This document shows, piece by piece, positions 1-13,357 of a stretch of DNA of 64,000 nucleotides (its first letter is position 1; every line of letters begins with the position of its first letter). The notes under the pieces were generated by a model, which saw only the letters and a program-made list of their open reading frames with translations, was not told where the DNA came from and ran no database searches. Made by a program: the position numbers and the translations under genes. The DNA is from Atopsyche davidsoni. Its lineage: Eukaryota; Arthropoda; Insecta; Trichoptera; Hydrobiosidae. The DNA is taken from NCBI GenBank assembly GCA_022113835.1, contig JAILWY010000027.1, forward strand, positions 12,960,501 through 13,024,500, in the 5' to 3' direction.

Positions 1-944
1 ATCCATTGGATATAGAGCACGTGCATACTAGCACCACAGTTATTGTTAATTTCTTAGGTTCAAGATTTGTGTCCTATGTTTTACATATTAAATGTATACG
101 TTTATTTTAAATTTTACGAGACGTACCGTTTTAATTTGATAATTTTTTTTTCTCATTAGTCATTTAACAGACCATCACAAAGTGACATATCCTTCTAAAA
201 AATGTGTATTATACTGATAGTACAATTTAATGCCTACGTTTTTTATAAGCTCAGATTATCTTGTTATTTTTTTACAGTATAATTTTATGAGTTCCAAATA
301 TTCAAAGCTTTTTTCACACCACTACAGAAATGGATGTGATATTAATATTGATTACAATATTATTAATCATCAAAGATGGATGCTTAGTATGTAACAATGG
401 CGGCACGGCAATAAATCAGCCGCGCGACACCTCTGCGGCGTCCTTGGCCGGAGCGGGCCACGCGAGCCACGTGAGCCACGCGAGCCACGCCGGCGAGGCG
501 GAGTGTCGTCTTCTCGCCGCGACAACTCCACCAGACGCATGCTTTACTGTCCAATTTGTTTGCTCGGCAAACTTAATTTGTTGTTAATTTGTGGACTTAC
601 CCCCTCCCATCTCTCGCCTTTATGGTGTCATATACCCATAAATTATTTTATGTATACTCCTTTCCATCCATTAAGTGTGTGCATTTATTGCACATATTTT
701 TTAATACATTGCACGTCACTGCCTTACGAGCATTACCTGTGTATGACATACGATTGATTTTGACCGCCATGCAAACCCTCCGACACATTAAACAAATATA
801 GCTATTCAATTTTGAAACATTCCCATCCTAAAAGATAAGTAACCGATGGGTAACTTATGCAAACTTTATTATAATTGAATGAAACTGCATTAAAATAAAT
901 AGCAAGGTGTGGCATCGCGGAACCGCGCAGACTGCAGGCGTAGC
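1..944. other. AT-rich non-coding stretch
   Basis: I see no supportable gene. A short GC-rich patch near 415-545 contains a small imperfect run of CACG(C/T)GAGC-like units, which gives a short open frame with repeated His-Ala-Ser-His residues. This looks like low-complexity sequence rather than an exon, because it has no convincing splice sites around it. Confidence 0.5.
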
Positions 945-949
945 GGGGA

Positions 950-1015
950 GCCTCCGGGGAGCCTCAGGGGAGCCTCAGGGGAGCCTCAGGGGAGCCTCAG
1001 GGGAGCCTCAGGGGA
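950..1015. repeat. 11-bp minisatellite (GCCTCAGGGGA)n
   Basis: Six head-to-tail 11-bp units are present. The first carries CTCCG instead of CTCAG and the next five are identical. The array sits in a GC-rich patch (about 945-1035) in otherwise AT-rich DNA. An 11-bp unit is not a multiple of three, so the open frames across it come from the lack of stop codons in the unit and are not evidence of coding. The near-perfect identity suggests recent expansion. Confidence 0.95.
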
Positions 1016-1035
1016 GCCGCCGGGCTGCCCGGGCG

Positions 1036-2280
1036 GGGGGCAATGTTTTTGTCTCGCTGGACGCATTTTTTACGTGGTTTTTTATTTATTTTTTTTATTA
1101 AACTTTGTAAGCTGTGGTAATTGCTACTGACTCAATTCGGAGATTATTAATTTATGAATCGTGAGTTATTCACCAATATAAAACAAGTTTTACTGATTCG
1201 GCAAAATAAAATACTTCCAAATGACTCAGAACAACATTATTAAATAGTTCTTACCACCACTTTTTGTATACCCCACTGGATCGTCGATCCTTCAATGTTT
1301 CGCATGCCACTTAGCTGTAAATAATAACTCAACTGTAGCTTGTTTTCCTTTATCTTTCACAATTTTGTGAATCGAATTGTGATCTTGTTTTCTCGAGGAT
1401 AGTTACGTTTGAGGAGTGCATTCTGTGCACGTTTTTTATGAAAAATATATTATTTTATAAAACTTAAATAAGAAATTAAATTTTACTAAAACAATTTACA
1501 AATCGCCAGATAACGAACCACCAGTCACTGCACACATTCGCATAATTTATTTAGTTGTTTCTGCGGCTCTTGTACAAAAATTTTCTTGCGTGGGCGAAAC
1601 CTACGTCAATCACCCTACACTAGGCGAATATTTCAAGCTCTCGCATCATTCTGTCTAGGTAGATTGAAATATGTAAAGTTACAAAAGGTAGCTAGACAAA
1701 TATTGATAATGACGATAATTTAAATAGTGATTTTTTGTCTGCCGTTTGATTTGTACTGGCAATGTAACATTTCAATATGCCGCCCACGGCGCGGCCCGCG
1801 AAACCAGATCGGCGAGGCTCCCAGTATGGCCGGGCCTCGTGAAAATCCCATGCCTGCCCGCCTCGCCGAGTGTGGCCTAGCGTGTTGTATTCTGATCTTC
1901 TCGGGGGAGTTGCGACACCCTGTGATGCGCTTTTTTCAATGGAAACCAGGTTATATATAATATGATGAGTGCCGCCAGGGTCCTTCTGCCCCGTGTTCTA
2001 GCTATCGAATTCACAAATTATCATTTTTTTGACTCCTATTTTGACTTTGTTCTCGTCATCCTTTCCATTCCGCCGAAATGTTTCATGATAGATTTTTAGC
2101 TTGAAGACTTGAATCAGCTTGAAATCGAAATTTTGATTTACCGCTCAGGCTATGCGACGACGATGTGCAGTTGTTACTTGATTTTTAACACATCCACTGA
2201 TGATATTACATATTATATTAATTTTAGATTAATGTCAATCAGAATGCGTTTTTATTTACCCATGCAGGTATTAGTATATT
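1036..2280. other. AT-rich non-coding stretch
   Basis: I see no gene, RNA or repeat that I can support. A modest GC patch around 1780-1925 has no matching splice sites or recognisable product. Confidence 0.5.
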
Positions 2281-2377
2281 TATGTGATTAAGCACATTTT
2301 TTCATACATTGAAAACAATTTTCTGAGAGTTTTCTTTAATTGTTTTCAATGTATGAAAAAATGTGCTTAATCACATA
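2281..2377. mobile_element. Small fold-back element (MITE-like hairpin), TA-flanked
   Basis: Two perfect 40-bp inverted arms (2281-2320 and 2338-2377) enclose a 17-bp spacer. The outermost two bases of each arm are TA. The unit can therefore be read as a 93-bp hairpin (2283-2375) flanked by a TA target-site duplication, as in Tc1/mariner-derived MITEs. It has no coding capacity. A pre-miRNA-like hairpin is an alternative, but perfect pairing over 40 bp is more typical of a young MITE or of an siRNA-generating fold-back than of a conserved microRNA. Confidence 0.75.
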
Positions 2378-4380
2378 GATATTACATATCGTAATTGATC
2401 TTTGCGAAATGTGAGTTGCGTTTTGGTTGTATTTTTATCATATCTATTAATCAGTATTCGGTGTCCATTGTGCGGCAATGGGCAGCCTTCCCGTTTGCGT
2501 GAATAATACTTAATTGATTAATGCGAAGGTCCCGGCGGTTACTTTTTGCGTTAGTTTATCGAAATGCCGAGCTTTGGCGAGAGATAATCGCCGCATCGGA
2601 GTGACGCGGCTCAGGCGCTCGGGTAATTCTTGACACATTGACACGATTTTTAATCGGCCACGACGTCGTAATGAATCGACACCGACGCTGTGATAGGACA
2701 GGTGAATTATTATAAATTTGCCGACTCCGCCGGACCGAGGGTCCCGCGACGCTCGCACTTCGTGTTAATGATGCGCGGCCTCAACCGATTTAGAATCGGA
2801 TAGAGGCTGCAATTTTGCACCAGTACTGATGCCATTTGCGTCTTTTTTATACTATTCTTCTTTCGCAAACAAAATTTTATGTGCAAGCAATTTGAGGCAA
2901 ACCGCGACGTTAAAAAATACAATTAAATATAGAATTTGCAAAGCAAAAGCGAGTCAAATTTATTTTTCATCCAGTAAATGAGGCCTCGGTGGAGTTGATT
3001 TTATTGGTGTGACATCCGAAAAAACAAGTGCGAACAGGTAAATGTCTGGAGTCGATCTGAGAGATTCTCGATTCCTGAAACCCCCTGTATTAAAAATTCG
3101 ATTAACTTCACCGCGCCTCGGCACTTGTCAGGATGCAGTTCTTCAGTCGTTTCGACGTACCCTCGCCGTAAAGAATAACTGCACGATCACGAGCGAGCAC
3201 TGCCGCCCGGCGTGCCCGTTTTCAAATGAAAAGATAAATACGGAACCAGATTTTTTTTGTTTATCAACACTCCTATGTGTATACCGTTTATCAATTTTAA
3301 TTGGAAGTTTGTTATTAATTACTCAGTATTCACAACTATCCATTATTCTTTTATAATTTAAAAACAAACATAAGGCACATCATTCATCTTGGAAAACAAT
3401 CCGTCTTATATTCACTGAGGTGTTTCAATAACTCTGAACTGTTGATAGTTTGATTGAATAATTTATCTTGTACTTCAGGTATAAAAAAGCGATCCGCGGT
3501 ATTTATCAGAATCGCGAAATTTTAAATGTATATCGATCTTCGCGTCGGGGGACGGGAACGGAACGATGAGACCTGGCGGCGCAGCGGACCGTCTCCGTTG
3601 GGGCGAGATGAACTGAATCGCCGTGCATTAATAGACTCTTCGTCAAAAAATCTGAACACTCGAAGGTTATCTAGATTATTTTTAAAAGAGCTCCCCGCCC
3701 GCAGCATCGCGCGGCCGAGGCTCCCGCCGGTCGAGCGCGGCGCGTCGCTGCCGTAATGCCATAATAACGACTATGCACGCAACAAAGAGCTCGAAACGAG
3801 CATCGACGCAGAATGTCTAGAAGGAACTATGGAACCTATATATATTTTTTTAGATCTTTGCCGTTATATTTATTGCTAATTAATGTTTGTATTGTCATCG
3901 AAATTTTTAAATTATTTATGTAGTATATAAATATCACATAAGCCTACTAGCTTTTGTTGTTTTCATAAAAAATCATTTTAATTTGCGGTCTGCAATCGTG
4001 TAATGCTCGTTTTCTATCGTTGAACAGATTGTTTAACTTTTATCAACGCTTCGCTTTTTTACCGAAAGCTTGTCGCGCGTCCCAGTTCGATGTCAGGCGA
4101 GAGTATCGCGGCGGAGCGACCTCGACGCCGATCCGAGTCCAGAATTGTAGCCGCACCGGGCGCGACCGCGCGTAAGCCCGAATCCTCAATCGCCGGATAA
4201 GTCATCGATCAGATGCAACTTGTCGCTTGTAGATTTCCATATGATGCTTATTTAATATAATGTTTCGCTCCAAGTCTGCGGGGCGACTGGAACGCGATAT
4301 GTCCGCCCGCCCACGCCCGCCGGGCAATCTGAAATATGCGCGTACACCGGTTTCGCGGGGCGGGTCACTCGATACGGGCC
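2378..4380. other. Non-coding stretch without recognised gene
   Basis: Short open frames occur in GC patches near 2520-2790, 3530-3760 and 4060-4200. None has a recognisable product or a clear pair of splice sites. I see nothing else to annotate. Confidence 0.45.
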
Positions 4381-4445
4381 GGGCGTCGCCGGGAGCCGCC
4401 GGGAGCCGCCGGGAGCCGCCGGGAGCCGCCGGGAGCCGCCGGGAG
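4381..4445. repeat. 10-bp minisatellite (GGGAGCCGCC)n
   Basis: Five identical 10-bp units run from 4391 to 4440. A degenerate unit precedes them (4381-4390) and a half unit follows. The array lies inside a GC-rich patch of about 200 bp. Open frames reading RRLPAAPGGS-type repeats on the minus strand are by-products of the array. Confidence 0.95.
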
Positions 4446-5360
4446 CTCTGGGCGCAGATAGGTTTATAGCGACAGCCGTGATGCATGGAAGTCCACCGGC
4501 TCGCATGCGAGTCTCGCGTGGGTCCAAAACATTGTCTATCGGTACGACAACCGTCTCATCCAAACGAGTACAGTATCGGCGGGTCACGGTCGCACCGGCA
4601 GAGCTAGCCCCTATGTAATTCAAACGGGTCTGAAAACATTCTTCATAAAAACTATTGCAGGGAATTTGCAAACTTTGATGTTTCGAAACTTTGTATTCTG
4701 TATATTCTTACCTGTCATTGGTTGTGGATCAAATTTTTAATAACACAAAACGCGCGGGGCTCAAGCCGGGCTTCTACCTTCTCCGTGCGGCATGTCACAG
4801 AGTCGAGAATAGGAAATAAAATTTCACCCGTACGCCGCCACTGCCTCCGGGATGTGCCGTATCGTGCGGCCGGGGACGATTGTTCCCTTGCAGTATAATA
4901 TAGTCGAACACAAGCGGAGAAGTAATCTTATCCTTATCGAGAAAACTGGACGTCGTTTTATTGACAGCCAAATAGAGTAATATTGTAGTATAAAAAAATT
5001 ATTTTCAAAAATCTTAGGCGATTGTTTTTTGACCGAAAATTAATTAACTTTTCGTTTCTAATAAGTAAGAACATCGCTGGGTGATAAATGATAATCAAAT
5101 AAGTATCGGCCTAGTCTGTATTCGTTACTTAGCTTGCACAGATCGCCTGCACCGAGTGAAACCTGCGTGCGTGTTAGATTGCGAGACACCTCACGGATAC
5201 CAACCGAAGAGAACAAAACCGAGCTATATCGGTGTACGTTCGTTTCAAAAAATATATATGAAGGGAAACTGCACGAGAAGAACTGACGCAGCTGCTCTTC
5301 CCCGCGCGCAGGGCCTCCACTCTGTCCCCTCCGCCGCGGGGCGCGTCTGCCCCGAACCCC
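4446..5360. other. Non-coding stretch without recognised gene
   Basis: GC content declines away from the preceding array. I see no supportable gene or RNA. Confidence 0.45.
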
Positions 5361-5400
5361 GCCGAGTCGCGCCGAGTCGCGCCGAGTCGCGCCGAGCCGC
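5361..5400. repeat. 10-bp minisatellite (GCCGAGTCGC)n
   Basis: There are three identical decamers and a fourth with one substitution, in a GC-rich patch from about 5300 to 5405. The decamer differs from the one at 4.4 kb, so the two arrays are not copies of each other. Confidence 0.9.
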
Positions 5401-8400
5401 CTGCATGGTGGTTCACGAAATTTAGTACACTTTTTAAAGGAAAATCATGCAAATTAACTAACAAAGATAGTATCTACAGTAAGCCAGGGTACTGAAATTT
5501 ATTGAGTCCTTCGATATGCCTAAGTAATAAATAATAAATAATAATAAATCTATTATTCACATGTTTATCTCTATTCCTGTATATTATGAGGTAAAAAGGT
5601 TAGCTTGTTTGTTAAGTTTTCAAATTTAAATGATGTTTTAATTATGAATGTTTGTTTTTGGCAGGCTCGCGTGTGCCCGCGCGCCAGACGCGATTTAGAC
5701 GCTCTGAAAGCCTCATTTTCACGTTCGTTTCATTTTCTGCGCTGAAGGAAACGCCCCGATCGGGTGCGCGTGACTCTCGGTTGATCATTTGCGTTGGAAC
5801 GAACCGATCCTCGTAAAACAACACCACGCTGTGTTTTGTTGTTTTTGTTAATAACTAATTCCCTCCGAGTGAATCAGAGTTTCTATTGAATCGGAATTGT
5901 ATATTTCGATTTCTACTGATCGATCTTCTCAGCAGTTAACACGAAATAACGTGGGAAATCGGGAGTTTTTTTTACAGGATGTTACAAAGTAATGTAAATT
6001 GTACTAGAGTACCAGATATTTGAGCCATTGTATTTTTAAAAAAATGGTCCCGGTCAAGGTCCCGGGAGTGTTCTGTTCCCGCAGGCCTCTTGCGGATGTT
6101 TTGAAATGTCGAATAGTATTCCTCGCCGTGTTATTTGTGTTTTGCAATTTATTCAAAGGGAAACTTACCAATAATAAAGTATCCGTGTAAACACTATACT
6201 TGGCCTCCGCGTTGTTTCCAAAAGCAAACATTTCACAATCCGACAATATTCTATTACATGTAATTTTATTACTGCACTAAGCAATAAGCAGTGATGCTGC
6301 AACTGCAACAAGTGTTTTTAGACAAATCAAAATGTATAAAATTTTATCCGCAAATGCTAACTTTACATTATATATTGATATAGTAAATCTATATGATAAC
6401 AAGTTTAATGAAGAATAGCAACGTTTTATCTCTTGTATAAATACCGTTTATATATAATAGGTAATTGCTTCTACATCGACAAATTTACTAAGAACATATT
6501 GGCATTTTTATCTGCCACCCATTCGAGTAGTTGACGTGAGGATGTTTCCGGCCCGACCAGGAACCCCGCCCCGGGCCTGGCGAGTGACTCACCGCCGCCG
6601 GTGCCGGACTTGCATGCGTCGCTCGCAAAACAGCGAACTCAATCAAAATTGCCTCTCGTTAGTATTGCCTTATGTATTTCACAAACGATATCAAGGCTTC
6701 GTTACGCATATCCGATCACCGCGTGTGTCCTCAAGCTCCTATAAACGAATCCTGTTCCGTATTGTGTAGGTTTGAAGAATTGGACTAGCGCACAGTCACC
6801 ATATCAATTATTTAAGTGTGCGTGCTGAATATTTTCTTTGTTTGGTTATATTTAATTATTTTCTTGTTCTTTGTCGTTAGATATTTTGATATATTAATTC
6901 GATTTAAAATTTACCTCAATCCGTCTTCGGAGATTATATTTTGAGTTTTAAGAGATCAATTTATATGTAAATTTGTTACGCGGTTGTTTAATAATTTTTT
7001 TCGAATGCACTTTTATCTTGCTATGCACGCCACTGACGCCGAACCACTTATCTGTTGCACTCGATGCCGGCTGCCGTAATAGGACTACAGAACATCTTGC
7101 TCAATTTCACAGCATCTCGCTCTAAACTTGAAATACTTGGACTTCTGTAAAAACCCCATCAATCACGGGCAGGCCATATTATTCCAGTATTCTCGATCGC
7201 CTTCGTAACATATCGCTGTTAAATTAACAATGCCTTCTAACAAATAACAATTTTTATCCACCCACGCGTCGTTTCGCGTTGAATGAAGATTACTTGCTCG
7301 CTGCTGTAATTCTGACGTGTGCCGCGGCAATGCAATTTATTAGTTTGCAATTCTGTGCAGCAATGCGCATTTGGGCAAACAGTTTAATTGTTACAGCTGA
7401 CGCCAGCGGCTCCGGTGACACGTCAATTGTGTGTTCATTAGGAACATTGCGCCCGCATCTGCAGAATGTTGAACTCGTGCCCGACTCGAAGCAAACGTTT
7501 TATATAGCTATCGGCTTGTATTGCTGTGTGGATAAGCTACAGCGAATAAAACAAGAATTTGGCATATTCATTTGGGTATTTACAAATACTCTTTTGAGAC
7601 GTAAAGAAAGTCGTGGTGAAATGTAGCCTGAGAACAAAGAATTTCGTTCAGGAAATGATAAGACACGATTCGGAATTATTTTATGGGACATTTAATACAC
7701 TTTTTTGGTAAAGCAGGATCGAGTAACAGTTGCAAGACAATTAGTACAAATAAATAAGATCATTTTAACATTTCACACGAGTCGATGATTTATGCAGTAT
7801 CAGTATTAAAAGATTGAGCATGAATGCAGTTTTAACCTCAACGTCCCCCCAACGTGCCCTGCACGGCTGCACAGTTAGACAGTTACAAGCGGATGCTGAA
7901 GTCATTGTGATCACAGTTTACAAAGTATCGATGCTATATAGCGTCCGCTGGTTTTTTGATGCCGTCGCTTCGTATCGGGTTCCACCGCGAGCGGCTCGGC
8001 TTGCCCGCAGGAACTGTGCTTTTGACATGCCGCGCAAACTGCAAGAGCCACCTTCCGGCCTTTGTCGATTTAGGTCTTCCTTTTTCGATTTCACAACTGC
8101 TAATGCAAACTTAAATCTAATTAATAAATTATATTTAAACTTGCAGTTGCGTGAAATCGATCGCTTTCGGTCACACCTCCAAAAAACTTGTAAACTGCTT
8201 AATTTTAAAATTTAGTAAAATTGTAATTTGTAATATCTGTTGCATCACTCTCTGTTGTTTCTCGTCTGCGGTTGTGTAGTAGTTTTCTTCCGTGATGCAC
8301 TATTCGCTACTACGCACTCGGTACGACTTGCCTCTTAATTCGATCGCTGATCTCCCTCGCAAATATTCTGCATACTTGCGAGAGGTTACTGCGAGGCCAT

Positions 8401-10818
8401 CGCCCATGATCCTCCTTACTTCTAGACACTTGCACGCGACAGTCAGCCTTTTAATTTAGGAATTCTCTGATTATATTTAGGAGCATCTTTGGTCAAAAAA
8501 GTGTCTTTTTTAACCAGCAAAGTTTGGTCATAAACTCTTTAAAGACATAACAAAACTTGCTTTCGAAAGGTCGAAGCTTTCTTATTTCAATAAGTAACAT
8601 GTTTATTATTATTGTCCTAACGTTTTCATCGTGTACCCAGAATACTTGCCTTGACACGTTCTTTGTCATCGTTTTTTATTAGTAAATTGTTTCTATATAT
8701 TTTATATAAGGTATGCCCTGAGAATACAGAAATTTTTAATTATTTGTGAGTTGTTTTTTGTCCTGATCTTGAACTTGTTTCCTTAGGTGCCGTATCATGT
8801 GATAAATTGGCCGAAGCCGGAAACGAAATTTCAAACTCATTATTGCAACATGACGCGGGTTAGTAACAAATAAAATAGGTTCACTGATATCGCTCACCTA
8901 AACATACTCAAGTCCTTTGTCTATCGATGGGACCTCGAGCAACCGATTGGGCGAGCATTGGCATCTGGGATATTTATTTTTCGATCATGGATTACGCCGG
9001 TGTCGCAAATTTTTTTCATAACTTATGAGTTTCGTTTGGGTATGTTGGCTGCACATATTATTTCAAAATAAGGATGTATTGAGTCAGGAATGCGTGGGCG
9101 CCTCGAAATGAACTTCTGCCGCTTCGCTTGAAACGATGAACCGTTATGAGATAGTAAATAGTTTATATTTGGCAAGCTAATAATCATTATATTGATGTCG
9201 GAGGTCGGCCAATACAACTGGACGGAAAGCTATGCTATACGGAAAAATGTCAATCGACCCACGCTAGTTTTGCACACGTTTCATAGATTCACTTACACAT
9301 AGCCTTCGTAACAGTAATATGAGTTATATTTATTTTGTAATAAAAATTTAAAAAAATACCACACGATTCTTTTGAGATCAATATTTTATTCACAAAAAAT
9401 ATTTGTACAGGAACTCGTGGGCACGTGATCAATAATAGTTATCTAAACATAATACACTAAGAATGGGCGTTCGACCGCTCTTATTACGTATTCTAATTAT
9501 TATTAATGTCGTCCATATCCCCGCCCGATGAGCCGAGCAGTGCTGGGCGAGAACGTCGGGCGGTCCCGCCATTCTATGCAAATCCGCCGCAGGCTCATCT
9601 GGGTCAAGAGCGGCGTCCGCAGTGCACTCATTGTTCAAACACCTGTACCGGTGTGCATCTGATAAAAGTAAAACTCGCTTTCCTGCGAGCGAACCCGGCG
9701 TGCCGAAAGTGAACGCGAAGATTGACGCATCGCTGTGGCGGAATCTGCCGTCGGATTCGGCGAGGCGGGGGCGGGACCGGGACCGTTACCTGCTCCTCCC
9801 TGTGCATCGGCAGCGAAGATATTCAGAGGGCTAAATTCGTCGGCTATCTCGATTGTTTTATTTGTTATAACCTGCATAAACTTTTATTTTTTTCGGTAAA
9901 GCAAAATATAAATTTCTTTATCGGATAGCGCAGGTTTGCATAACCATTTCTAATTTGGACACCAAACTTTAAATGTTATTTAACTTTTTTCTGAATACCT
10001 CGGGATATCTAAAAACTATGTAGTACTAAATCAAAATCTCTCAAAATATAAGCACTTCTTTAGTTTACAACTCTGCCATCAAATCTGAGCGACGAAGTGT
10101 ACCGGCGGCTTGCTCTGACTTTGGCAAATCGCCGATTCCCCGAACGTATCTGCACTAAATGCATTACATTCTTAGTTAAAAAATCCTATGTTCGTACTAG
10201 AGCTCTGTGTGACAATCGCGCGAATATATGACATATTTTAAAATTACTTGAGGCGCTATCCCCGCAGTACGTAATGACCTCAAAAAGTGCTTCGTGCCAG
10301 GTTAGTTATGCGATTTCCTCGAACGTTTATTTTCAAATGAACCTGCCCACGGATGGATTCGATTGCCGGCTCCACTCTTATTTTCAAGCAGACGATCTAG
10401 GCAGCCGCCGGGCGATGATCCCGGCGGTCCAGTGATTGCGGATCATCTCCGTGCAAATTAACATACACGGTATAATAAACATGTGTCTCCCGCCGCAGCA
10501 CATCGCGCCTACCCGACTTTTATATTTCAAACAATGCTCTGATAAATATGATATCTTCTGTACACAGAGTACTCAGTGTCTGCAATGTGTTTATGCTTCA
10601 AGAAGTATGTGGAACGTTTTAATTTACGATATATCGTAATTCTTTCTGAAGCAAATGTCATTGATAACCGTGTTAAATTGTCCATATTAAAATTTAATCA
10701 ATGCAATTGTATGGTTAACTAGTTCTCTGGTTTTCCATTGAGCATTACTAAAAGGTGTTTACATCAATCGGGTTTTCGTGCAAAATTATTTTTTTAATCT
10801 AAATATTTATTAAATAAA
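5401..10818. other. Long AT-rich non-coding stretch
   Basis: I see no gene that I can support in this 5.4-kb stretch. Small GC patches near 5665-5800, 6540-6620 and 9500-9830 carry short open frames on both strands without recognisable products or convincing splice signals. It is most easily read as intergenic or intronic DNA. Confidence 0.5.
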
Positions 10819-10886
10819 CAATTTTTTTGACAGAGAGTAATTGGTGGAATCCCATTTAAATATTTTAAGTAAAATAAAATATTGAA
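10819..10886 (+). repeat. Truncated copy of the dispersed fold-back repeat family
   Basis: The segment starts with a CAATTTTTTTGACAGAGAGTA-like head, followed by the TTGGTGGAATCCCATTT stretch and an AT-rich ATATTTTAA tract. This matches the left ends of the copies at 14.4, 40.6 and 44.4 kb. The GACCGGTTTCGCCAA core and the right half are missing, so it is a 3'-truncated copy. Confidence 0.65.
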
Positions 10887-11836
10887 CATTTATTGTAACA
10901 TGATAAGATTATTAATGAATACGAAAAACGGAAGCTCATAAATAATCTTTTATTATAATAATTCACACAACAAAATAATTGTATTCCAACCCTGTTCCGC
11001 AGTTTGGCCAGAGTATTTTTCACAACTGAATTCTTATGTATTAAATAATTTATAACTTAGTGTCTTTCTTGCTTTTCAACATTTAACTAATGCAGCAACA
11101 AGCTCAAATGACTAGTGTGTAGATGTTCTGTATACTTGTCTTCAAATATCTCTTTTATTACCTTTAAAAAAAAAGAAGTAATGGATGCGGCGATGAATAT
11201 ATAGATATAAAGCTGAGCCGAGCGAACCCGACTCGATAGAAAGCAGTCGACGGAAAACTACGCCACTCGGCCTCACGTCACGGCACTTCACTTTCATTAC
11301 GGACAACACAATAATCCGTGATTTATAACATCCCACGTCGTCGGGTCTACCTTTAACGACAAGCATATTTCTTCAAAACGACCTACGTCGATTAAAATGC
11401 GCTATCAGTAACCGGTTCCGCCGCCGCCAGGCTCAATTTACGAACAGCTTCAAAATGCATCAATTATTTACCCTAAATAGACAGGCTTTCATTTAACCCC
11501 CCTCACCCTTCTTTTCGGCTGCTAATTAACGAATAAAATGCTAAATATTGAATGTCCGGCGCTTTGCGTCTTATTTCGCGTTACGATTACTTCAAATAAT
11601 TGTGTTAAAAAAATACTTTCACCCGAACAAGTGTGTCAGCTGTGCTCTGCCGGCCGAGACGAATGCTAATAACTTGTATTAAATGTATTATAAATGACGT
11701 CCTCGGTGGCTCCGTTATTGTACTCGAGCATTTGCTTCAGAGCACTCTGGGTTTTAATTGCCATATCTGACGGTGAAATCGGTTCAATTTAACGTCTATC
11801 GCCTCGTTACCTCGAGTCACTCGTGTTGATCCTGCA
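10887..11836. other. AT-rich non-coding stretch
   Basis: I see no gene or RNA. A somewhat GC-richer part near 11,200-11,450 has no recognisable reading frame. Confidence 0.5.
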
Positions 11837-11864
11837 GTCTTCGCACGTGTCCACGTGCGAAGAC
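11837..11864. promoter_or_regulatory. 28-bp palindrome containing two CACGTG E-boxes
   Basis: Perfect 13-bp arms (GTCTTCGCACGTG and its complement) surround a 2-bp centre. Each arm ends in a canonical CACGTG E-box (11844-11849 and 11852-11857), so the two E-boxes are 2 bp apart on a symmetric site. CACGTG is the binding core of bHLH factors such as CLK/CYC, Myc/Max and USF. No gene is identified next to it, so the regulatory role is inference. Confidence 0.4.
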
Positions 11865-13008
11865 CGCACTGGACATTGATGATGAGTCTTCTATTGGTGA
11901 TACAATTTTACAACCGTTTGTCTCATTGGCTCAGTAGTTTGCCGTAAATATTGATAACAATAAAAACAAACTTCGACATCCGTATAGTTGGGCTATCGCT
12001 TTGGATGTATTTCATTTGTACCCAACAACCAGAACTTTTTTTTATATTATAGAAAATTTTAAATATATCCAATAAAACAATATTAGAATGCTGCGCTGAC
12101 CGTAATCTAAAATTGTTACTCTGTGCCAAGAGGTGATGATATCCGATCGCCTCTTCTCGTGTATCTGAGAGTTTGGAAACGCCGTATGTACTATCGCAGC
12201 TGAGAAAGCTGGTACGGCGGTGTTGACTGTCGGTTATTTATCCAGCGCCATTACACCACTCGACTGCGCTTCCTGGCTCATCGGCTCGACAGATGTGTGA
12301 GAGTTATGTTGGATGTACGGCGAAATGATTATTCTCGTATCGACCACTTGGAAGTGAAAATGTACATTATGGTGCGACGCTTCAGAAATTCTACGTTCAG
12401 TGCGCACTCACACGAACTGTGCCTGCCGACGTGAGCAGCGAGTAAAACTAGTGGTTTCTTTTGCCGACTATTTCGTTGACCATCTGTCTCAAACGCACTG
12501 CAAATAGTGTACTTTCGAATTCATCTTGATATTTTTTCGTATCGCCATTGCATCTCGATAATTAGCTGGGGCGAAGTCGGCACGAATCCCGCTCGTTCTT
12601 TCAGATTGCAGTAAGATTATAAGCATGTGAATTTATTCATAAGCTACAAATGTATAAAATTTTGTACACAAACAAACGAAAGAGGACCCTTTTGAGGTCT
12701 CGCCCGCGCTCTCCCGGCGATCCTGAACCCCGCTTCCAGTCTCAGTGGGCGCTCGAGTACATCTATTCGCCATTCGCTGAAGTATTCGTAAAAAAAATCA
12801 ATGTCAATAATATCGGGATATTGACCTGCCAATAATTGAAACGAACAAACTCACCTCCGGCAATTAGTGAGGCTCGCGCCCGAGCAGAGGCGTCGCGCGT
12901 GTATACAAACATTGCGAAAAAAGCAGTGCGAGGTCGGTTTTTAACATTTAAATTGGCTGACATTGACACAAATCCGGCGGCGCCCGAAGTGGGCGGCGGC
13001 CCCGCGCG
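11865..13008. other. Non-coding stretch without recognised gene
   Basis: I see nothing that I can support as a gene. GC content rises toward the repeat array that begins near 13,009. Confidence 0.45.
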
Positions 13009-13357
13009 GCCCGCCCCAGCCCGCCCCTGCCCGACCCTGCCCGCCCCTGCCCGCCCCGCCCCAGCCCGCCCCAGCCCGCCCCTGCCCGACCCTGCCCGCC
13101 CCGCCCCAGCCCGCCCCTGCCCGACCCGCCCCAGCCCGCCCCAGCCCGCCCCTGCCCGACCCTGCCCGCCCCTGCCCGCCCCGCCCCAGCCCGCCCCAGC
13201 CCGCCCCTGCCCGACCCTGCCCGCCCCGCCCCAGCCCGCCCCTGCCCGACCCGCCCCAGCCCGCCCCAGCCCGCCCCTGCCCGACCCGCCCCAGCCCGCC
13301 CCAGCCCGCCCCTGCCCGACCCTGCCCGCCCCTGCCCGCCCCGCCCCAGCCCGCCCT
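13009..13357. repeat. C-rich compound minisatellite (CCCGCCCCTG/CCCGCCCCAG types) with higher-order structure
   Basis: About 350 bp consist of CCCG-containing monomers with CCCCAG, CCCCTG and ACCCTG variants, all C-rich on the plus strand. A block that begins CCCGCCCCTGCCCGACCCTG recurs at 13,020, 13,145 and 13,305. The array therefore shows a 125-bp higher-order period, followed by a 160-bp one. Four overlapping 150-182 codon open frames on both strands arise only because the monomers lack stop codons. The G-rich complement has many GGG runs and could form G-quadruplexes. Confidence 0.95.
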
